Origin: Burkholderiales bacterium
Lineage (GTDB): Bacteria; Pseudomonadota; Gammaproteobacteria; Burkholderiales; Burkholderiaceae_C
Assembly (NCBI GenBank): GCA_016195825.1
Contig: JACPYV010000118.1
Span: 1 to 44,549 of the forward strand
Length of the DNA stretch: 44,549 nt
Reading direction: 5' to 3'
This document shows positions 39,502 through 44,549 of the stretch, one piece after another. Within the stretch, counting starts at the first letter, position 1; every line of letters begins with the position of its first letter. Made by a program: the position numbers and the translations under genes. The notes below the pieces were generated by a model, which made no database searches, was not told where the DNA came from, and worked only from the letters and a program-made list of their open reading frames with translations.

Positions 39502-40385
39502 GATTTGGCGCGCATTGTCAGCGCACGCCAGGCCAGGCGTGGCACATCCAGACCCGTGACCGCGGGGCGGCGCAGCAGGCTGTCGTAGCCGCCGGCCGCG
39601 ATCTTGTCGAGGATGGCCAGCCCGCCCTGCACGACCAGGCGCAACTCCCAGCCGACGCGGCCAGGCAGCGTCAGCGCCAGCGGGGCGCCCTCCAGCATCA
39701 GCGCGCGGGCCCAGCTGCACAGTGCCTGGATCAGGGCGCGGGCCGCGGCACTGTCGCGGCAGGCCAGCACGTCCTCGGACATGACGCCGTGGCGGTCCAG
39801 GTCCGCTTGCGGTACGTAGAGCCTGCCGTTGGGCCCGTCGCGGCTGAAGTCCTGCCAGAAGTTGATGAGCTGCAGCGCCGAGCAGATCGCGTCCGAGCGC
39901 TGCAGTGACACGGCGTCGCTCACGCCGTACAGGCCCAGCAGCAGCCGCCCGACCGGGTTGGCAGAGCGGCGGCAGTAGTCCAGCAGATGGTCCCGGTCTC
40001 GGTAGCGCGGCGGCGCCAGGTCCTGCTCAAAGGCATCGAGCAGGTCATGCAGCAGCCGGGGCTGCAGGCGGTGCATCTCGCGCGCCAGCGGCGTGAAGAC
40101 GCGCGCCCAGCGCGGCGATGGTGCCTGGCCCGCGACCGTGGCGGCCAGGTCGGCGCGGTAGTCGCGCAACGCCTGTCTGCGCTCGGCCGTGGACGAGTCC
40201 CCCTCATCGGCGAGATCATCCGCCGTGCGGGCGAAGTGGTAAATCGCGACGACGGCTGGCCGCAGCGACGGCGGGCACAGCCACGAGGCGACGGGAAAAT
40301 TTTCGTAATGGTCGACGCTCAAGCTCGGCTCTCGATCCCCGGGGTAGCGATGAGGTTTGACAGGTGTCACCGGGCCTGAATACAT
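39498..40385 (-). CDS. hpnC: Squalene synthase HpnC (hydroxysqualene synthase)
   Basis: A protein of about 295 residues homologous to HpnD, which converts presqualene diphosphate to hydroxysqualene. Motifs are FARTADDLADEGDSS and LINFWQDFSRDGPNGRLYVP. The conserved N-terminal landmark is SVDHYENFPVASWLCPPSLR. ATG 40385-40383 is preferred because a -10-like TAAAAT (40412-40407, minus strand) would put the transcript start near 40400, after the alternative ATG at 40403. It heads hpnC-hpnD-hpnE. No squalene-hopene cyclase gene is in the window. Confidence 0.9.
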   Translation of the reverse strand: MYSGPVTPVKPHRYPGDREPSLSVDHYENFPVASWLCPPSLRPAVVAIYHFARTADDLADEGDSSTAERRQALRDYRADLAATVAGQAPSPRWARVFTPLAREMHRLQPRLLHDLLDAFEQDLAPPRYRDRDHLLDYCRRSANPVGRLLLGLYGVSDAVSLQRSDAICSALQLINFWQDFSRDGPNGRLYVPQADLDRHGVMSEDVLACRDSAAARALIQALCSWARALMLEGAPLALTLPGRVGWELRLVVQGGLAILDKIAAGGYDSLLRRPAVTGLDVPRLAWRALTMRAKS

Positions 40386-40406
40386 TACTGACCCGCCGGT
40401 CATTAA
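40385..40406. promoter_or_regulatory. TetR-type palindrome in the hpnC / RND promoter region
   Basis: TTACTGACC (40385-40393) and GGTCATTAA (40398-40406) are inverted copies with one mismatch around CGCC. The form TGACC-N4-GGTCA is typical of TetR-family operators at efflux-pump genes. It overlaps the start of hpnC and lies 38 bp ahead of the adaptor gene, so bound repressor could affect both directions. No TetR gene is in the window. Confidence 0.5.
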
Positions 40407-40444
40407 ATTTTAGGGCCGGCCGAATCATCCCTGCCGAGGTCTGC

Positions 40445-41584
40445 ATGCCCCATCTTCTGCGTCTCGCGCCGCCCCTGCTGTTGGCGGTCCTGCTTCCGGC
40501 CCTGATTTCGGGATGCAGCAAGCAAGCTGCCGCCCCGGAGCCGGAGCGCGCGGTGCGCACCCAGCTCGTCAGCGCCAGCACGGCGGGTGCGAGCCATGAG
40601 TATGCGGGAGAGGTGAAAGCGCGCGTCGAGTCGCGGCTGTCCTTCCGCGTCAATGGCAAGCTGCTCAGCCGCGCTGTCAACTTGGGCGACATGGTCAAGC
40701 CCGGCCAGGTCCTGGCCCGCATCGACGCGCAGGACCTGAAGCTGGCCGAGGCCGCCGCGACGGCCGCCGTCAATGCGGCGCGCACCAACCGCGACCAGGC
40801 GGGCGCCGACTACAAGCGCTTCGTTGATCTGCAGCGCCAGGGTTTCATCAGCACGGCCGAGCTTGAGCGGCGCGACTCGGCCTTCAAGGCCGCGCAGGCG
40901 CAACTGGAGCAGGCCAAGGCCCAGGCTGACGTGCAGGGCAACCAGGCCGGCTACGCGCAACTGGTGGCTGATGTCGGTGGCGTCGTCACCGGCGTGGACG
41001 CCGAGCCCGGCCAGGTGCTGGCCGCCGGCACGCCGGTCGTGCGCATCGCGCAGGATGGCCCACGCGACATCGTCTTCTCCGTGCCTGAGGACCAGCTCAG
41101 CCGCGTCAAGGCCGCGGGCGCCCAGCCGGGCGCTCTCAAGGTCCGCCTGTGGGGCGCCGACAAGACCTACCCGCTGACGCTGCGCGAGGTGTCGGCCGCC
41201 GCCGACCCGGTCACGCGCACTTTCCTCATCAAGGCCGACGCCGGCAAGCTGGATGTGAAGCTAGGCCAGTCCGCCACCGTCGTGCTGGACCTGCCGCAAC
41301 TGGCCGGCGTCATCAAGCTACCGCTCTCGGCCGTGCTGCAGCAGGGCGGCAAGACCTCGGTCTGGCTGCTGGATGGGCCGTCGATGACCGTCAAGCCCAT
41401 GGCCGTGCAGGTGGGGGGCGCTGAGGGCAACGAGGTCGTCATCGCCGGTGGGCTGACGGCGGGCCAGGAGGTTGTCGTGGCGGGCGTGCACGTGCTCAAC
41501 CCGGGCCAGAAGGTCAAGCGCTACGTGCCGCCGCGCACCACGAGTTCGTCGACGACCCCTGCGGCTCCCGCAGCGTCACGCTGA
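40445..41584 (+). CDS. RND efflux periplasmic adaptor (membrane fusion protein), lipoprotein
   Basis: A 379-residue HlyD/AcrA-type adaptor. The signal peptide ends in the lipobox LISGC, with the cysteine near residue 21, so it should be lipid-anchored to the inner membrane. A biotinyl-lipoyl-like domain (RVNGKLLSRAVNLGDMVKPG, QVLARIDAQDLKL) flanks a helical hairpin (AAQAQLEQAKAQADVQGNQA). A beta-barrel and membrane-proximal domain follow (LGQSATVVLDL to VHVLNPGQKVKRY). The start is ATG 40445 with GAGG upstream; the frame extends back over the operator but that is unlikely. It precedes the RND pump gene by 13 bp. Confidence 0.93.
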   Translation: MPHLLRLAPPLLLAVLLPALISGCSKQAAAPEPERAVRTQLVSASTAGASHEYAGEVKARVESRLSFRVNGKLLSRAVNLGDMVKPGQVLARIDAQDLKLAEAAATAAVNAARTNRDQAGADYKRFVDLQRQGFISTAELERRDSAFKAAQAQLEQAKAQADVQGNQAGYAQLVADVGGVVTGVDAEPGQVLAAGTPVVRIAQDGPRDIVFSVPEDQLSRVKAAGAQPGALKVRLWGADKTYPLTLREVSAAADPVTRTFLIKADAGKLDVKLGQSATVVLDLPQLAGVIKLPLSAVLQQGGKTSVWLLDGPSMTVKPMAVQVGGAEGNEVVIAGGLTAGQEVVVAGVHVLNPGQKVKRYVPPRTTSSSTTPAAPAASR

Positions 41585-41597
41585 ACCGGGGCCGCGC

Positions 41598-44549
41598 ATG
41601 ACTTCCCCGACACCGAAGCAGCCCCACGTGGGTGGGTTCAACGTCTCCCGCTGGGCGTTGGAGCATCCGGCGCTGACGCGCTACCTGATGGTGGTGCTGA
41701 TGCTGATGGGCTTCGTCGCCTATTTCCAGCTGGGCCAGGACGAGGACCCGCCGTTCACATTCCGGGCCATGGTCATCCAGGCCTTCTGGCCCGGCGCCAC
41801 GGCCCAGCAGATGGCCGACCAGGTCACCGACAAGATCGAGAAGACGCTGCAGGAGGTAAGCCACGCGGACAAGATCCGCTCGTACACCAAGCCGGGCGAG
41901 TCGCTGACGATCTTCCAGGTCAAGGACAACACGCCGCCCAAGGAGGTCGCTGACCTCTGGTACCAGACGCGCAAGAAGATCGGCGACATGCGCTCGACGC
42001 TGCCGCAGGGCGTGCTGGGCCCGGTGTTCAACGACGAGTTCGGCGACGTCTACGGCTCCATCTACGCGCTGTCCGCAGACGGCTTCAGTCGCGAAGAGCT
42101 GCGCGAGCACGCCGACCGTGTGCGCCAGGCGCTGCTGCAGGTCAAGGATGTGGCCAAGGTCGAGATCTTCGGCGTGCAGCCCGAGAAGCTCTTCATTGAG
42201 ATCTCGCAGAAGCGCCTCGCCCAACTGGGCCTGGACTTCAGCCAGGTCATCAATCAGATCGGCGCGCAGAACGCTGTCGAGGGCGCGGGCCTACTGAATG
42301 CCGGAAGCGCCAACTTCCAGGTGCGCGTGCAGGGGCAGTTCACGTCGGCGCAGGCGCTGGCCGAGGTGCCCATTCGCGCGGTGAACCCGGCCAACGGCGT
42401 GGCCAGCCAGTTCCGGCTGGGCGACATTGCCGAGATCAAGCGCGCCTACGTCGACCCGCCGACGACGATGGTGCGCCACCAGGGCAAGGAAGTGCTGGCG
42501 CTGGGCGTGTCCATGGCCAAGGGTGGCGACATCATCGCGATGGGCAAGGCGTTGAGCGTGGCGCTCAAGGCCGTCGAGCGCGACCTGCCTGCCGGCGTGC
42601 AGCTGGAGCAGGTCCAGGACCAGCCCAAGGCCGTCACCACCTCTGTGGGCGAATTCGTGCACGTGCTCATCGAGGCCGTCGTCATCGTGCTGGCCGTCAG
42701 CTTCATCTCGCTGGGCCTGCACACCCGGCCGCTGCGCATCGACATCTGGCCAGGCCTGGTCGTCGGCATCACCATCCCGCTGGTGCTGGCCATCACCTTC
42801 ACGACCATGTTCTATTGGGGCGTGGGCCTGCACAAGATCTCGCTGGGCTCGCTGATCATCGCGCTCGGGCTGCTGGTGGACGACGCCATCATTGCCGTCG
42901 AGATGATGGTGCGCAAGCTCGAAGAGGGCTATGACAAGATGCACGCCGCCACCTACGCCTACGACGTGACGGCCATGCCCATGTTGACTGGCACGCTCAT
43001 CACGGCGGTGGGGTTCCTGCCCATCGGGCTGGCCAAGTCGACGGTGGGTGAATACACCTTCGCGATCTTCGCGGTCACGGCCGCGTCCCTGGTCATCTCC
43101 TGGCTGGTGTCCGTCTACTTCGTGCCTTACCTCGGTGCGCTGTTGCTCAAGAGCAAGCATGCCTCCGAGGGTGAGGTGCACGAGCTCTTCGACACGCCGT
43201 TCTACAACCGCTTCCGCAGCGTGGTGCGCTGGTGCGTGGAGAACCGCTGGAAGACCATCGCCATCACGCTGCTGGTCTTCGCGCTGGGCATCGTGGGCAT
43301 GGGTCGCGTGCAGCAGCAGTTCTTCCCGGACTCCAGCCGCCCCGAGGTGTTGGTCGACCTTTGGCTGCCCGAGGGCTCGACCATCCAGGAGACCGAGGCG
43401 CTGGCCAAGCGCTTCGAGGCGCGCATGCTGAAGGAGCCGACCATCTCGACCGTGACCAGTTGGGTCGGCTCGGGCGTGCCGCGCTTCTACCTGCCGCTGG
43501 ACCAGATCTTCCCGCAGGCCAACGTCACGCAGTCCATCCTGGTCCCGAAGGATCTGGCCGCACGCGAGGAGCTGCGCAAGCGCCTGCCCGCCGTGCTGGC
43601 CGAGGAGTTCCCCGAGGCACGCGGCCGCGTGAAGCTGCTGCCCAACGGGCCGCCGGTGCCCTACCCGGTGCAGTTCCGCGTCACCGGCGCGGACCCGAAG
43701 ATCGTGCGCGACTGGGCCGACAAGGCCAAGGACATCCTGCGCGCCAGCCCCAACATGCGCGGCGTCAACGACAACTGGAACGAGAACGTCAAGACGCTGA
43801 AGCTCAACATCGACCAGGACAAGGCGCGCGCGCTGGGCGTGACCAGCCAGAGCCTGGCCCAGTCCGCGCGCACGCTGCTGTCAGGCACCGTCATCGGCCA
43901 GTACCGCGAGGCCGACAAGCTCATCGACATCGTGCTGCGCCAGCCGCTGGACGAGCGTGCCGTCATCACCGACATCGCCAGCGCCTACGTGCCCACCAGC
44001 ACCGGCCGCGCCATCCCGCTGACGCAGATCGCCAAGGTCGAGTTCGCATGGGAGCCCGGCGTCATGTGGCGCGAGGGCCGCAACTATGCGGTCACCGTGC
44101 AAGGCGATGTCGCCGAAGGCCTGCAGGGCGCGACGGTCACCAAGGAGGTCTGGCCCAAGCTGGACGAGCTGCAAAAGCAGATGCCCATCGGCTACAGCAT
44201 CCAGATCGCCGGTGCGGTGGAGGAGAGCAGCAAGGGCCAGGGCTCCATCGCCGCCGGCGTGCCGGTCATGCTGTTCATCACCTTCACGCTGCTGATGCTG
44301 CAGCTGCAGAGCATCAGCCGCGCGATGCTGGTGTTCCTGACCGGGCCGCTGGGCATCGCCGGCGTGGCAATGGCGCTGCTGCTGCTGAACCGGCCGTTCG
44401 GCTTCGTCGCGCTGCTGGGCGTGATCGCGCTGATGGGCATGATCATGCGCAACTCGGTGATCCTGATCGACCAGATCGAGCAGGACCGCGCGCGCGGCGT
44501 GCCCACCTGGGACGCCATCGTCGAGTCGGCGGTGCGCCGCTTCCGGCCG
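41598..44549 (+). CDS. RND-family efflux pump inner-membrane protein (3' end beyond window)
   Basis: The first 984 codons of an HAE1/AcrB-type resistance-nodulation-division pump, about 95% of the expected 1030. The first span is followed by the porter-domain opening LGQDEDPPFTFRAMVIQAFW. The proton-relay pair D428/D429 is in SLIIALGLLVDDAIIAVEMM. The second half repeats the architecture (QQQFFPDSSRPEVLVDLWLP) and reaches GVIALMGMIMRNSVILIDQI before the edge. With the adaptor it should form a tripartite pump with a TolC-like channel not encoded here. The substrate is unknown. Confidence 0.94.
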   Translation, partial: MTSPTPKQPHVGGFNVSRWALEHPALTRYLMVVLMLMGFVAYFQLGQDEDPPFTFRAMVIQAFWPGATAQQMADQVTDKIEKTLQEVSHADKIRSYTKPGESLTIFQVKDNTPPKEVADLWYQTRKKIGDMRSTLPQGVLGPVFNDEFGDVYGSIYALSADGFSREELREHADRVRQALLQVKDVAKVEIFGVQPEKLFIEISQKRLAQLGLDFSQVINQIGAQNAVEGAGLLNAGSANFQVRVQGQFTSAQALAEVPIRAVNPANGVASQFRLGDIAEIKRAYVDPPTTMVRHQGKEVLALGVSMAKGGDIIAMGKALSVALKAVERDLPAGVQLEQVQDQPKAVTTSVGEFVHVLIEAVVIVLAVSFISLGLHTRPLRIDIWPGLVVGITIPLVLAITFTTMFYWGVGLHKISLGSLIIALGLLVDDAIIAVEMMVRKLEEGYDKMHAATYAYDVTAMPMLTGTLITAVGFLPIGLAKSTVGEYTFAIFAVTAASLVISWLVSVYFVPYLGALLLKSKHASEGEVHELFDTPFYNRFRSVVRWCVENRWKTIAITLLVFALGIVGMGRVQQQFFPDSSRPEVLVDLWLPEGSTIQETEALAKRFEARMLKEPTISTVTSWVGSGVPRFYLPLDQIFPQANVTQSILVPKDLAAREELRKRLPAVLAEEFPEARGRVKLLPNGPPVPYPVQFRVTGADPKIVRDWADKAKDILRASPNMRGVNDNWNENVKTLKLNIDQDKARALGVTSQSLAQSARTLLSGTVIGQYREADKLIDIVLRQPLDERAVITDIASAYVPTSTGRAIPLTQIAKVEFAWEPGVMWREGRNYAVTVQGDVAEGLQGATVTKEVWPKLDELQKQMPIGYSIQIAGAVEESSKGQGSIAAGVPVMLFITFTLLMLQLQSISRAMLVFLTGPLGIAGVAMALLLLNRPFGFVALLGVIALMGMIMRNSVILIDQIEQDRARGVPTWDAIVESAVRRFRP

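Overview
The window is a contiguous piece of a GC-rich (about two-thirds G+C, judged by eye) betaproteobacterial chromosome. The gene content points to Burkholderiales, in the Roseateles/Rubrivivax/Leptothrix neighbourhood: nadE-glnB, ilvIHC-pssA-leuA, hpnCDE, a sigma/DUF3619/DUF3106/RDD operon and a TIGR03790 protein. The genus is inferred, not shown. Gene density is high, with many 4-base ATGA or GTGA overlaps. I see no rRNA, tRNA, CRISPR array, insertion sequence or prophage.

Left part (1-9.5 kb): a minus-strand operon selO-msrB-yciB (redox-linked AMPylation, methionine sulfoxide repair, inner-membrane protein; yciB is cut by the window edge). Divergent from it is a plus-strand operon of an acyl-CoA synthetase followed by a complete branched-chain-amino-acid-type ABC importer (binding protein, LivH, LivM, LivG, LivF). 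The synthetase suggests that the cargo is a carboxylic acid to be CoA-activated. The two ATPases carry complementary motif changes that fall in the same composite ATP site.

9.5-17.9 kb: a GGDEF-like gene interrupted by an in-frame TAG; a sigma factor, a Ser/Thr kinase with a long helical C-terminal region, and a small unrecognised protein (a candidate signalling module); a J-domain protein; and the membrane and soluble pyrophosphatases hppA and ppa, divergently transcribed.

17.9-25.5 kb: a FemAB-like acyltransferase head-to-head with nadE-glnB; a LysE exporter with an AraC regulator; and a five-gene fully overlapping operon of sigma factor, DUF3619, DUF3106, RDD protein and diacylglycerol kinase.

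25.5-34 kb: branched-chain amino acid biosynthesis. ilvI-ilvH-ilvC is preceded by a leader holding a four-codon ORF with a strong ribosome binding site. Then come a NIPSNAP protein, pssA, and a tandem pair of 2-isopropylmalate synthase genes of different subfamilies. The pair is controlled by a leucine attenuator: a 17-residue leader peptide rich in CTA leucine codons, then an intrinsic terminator.

34-44.5 kb: a PBP7-like D,D-endopeptidase, an IclR regulator, a TIGR03790 protein, the squalene genes hpnC-hpnD-hpnE (minus strand) and, divergent from them, an RND efflux pair (lipoprotein adaptor plus inner-membrane pump, the latter cut by the window end) with a TetR-type palindrome in the shared promoter region.

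Most of the window is core metabolism. The least-described parts are the sigma-kinase-small protein trio, the ilvI and leuA leaders, the asymmetric ABC ATPase pair and the DUF3619 sigma operon.
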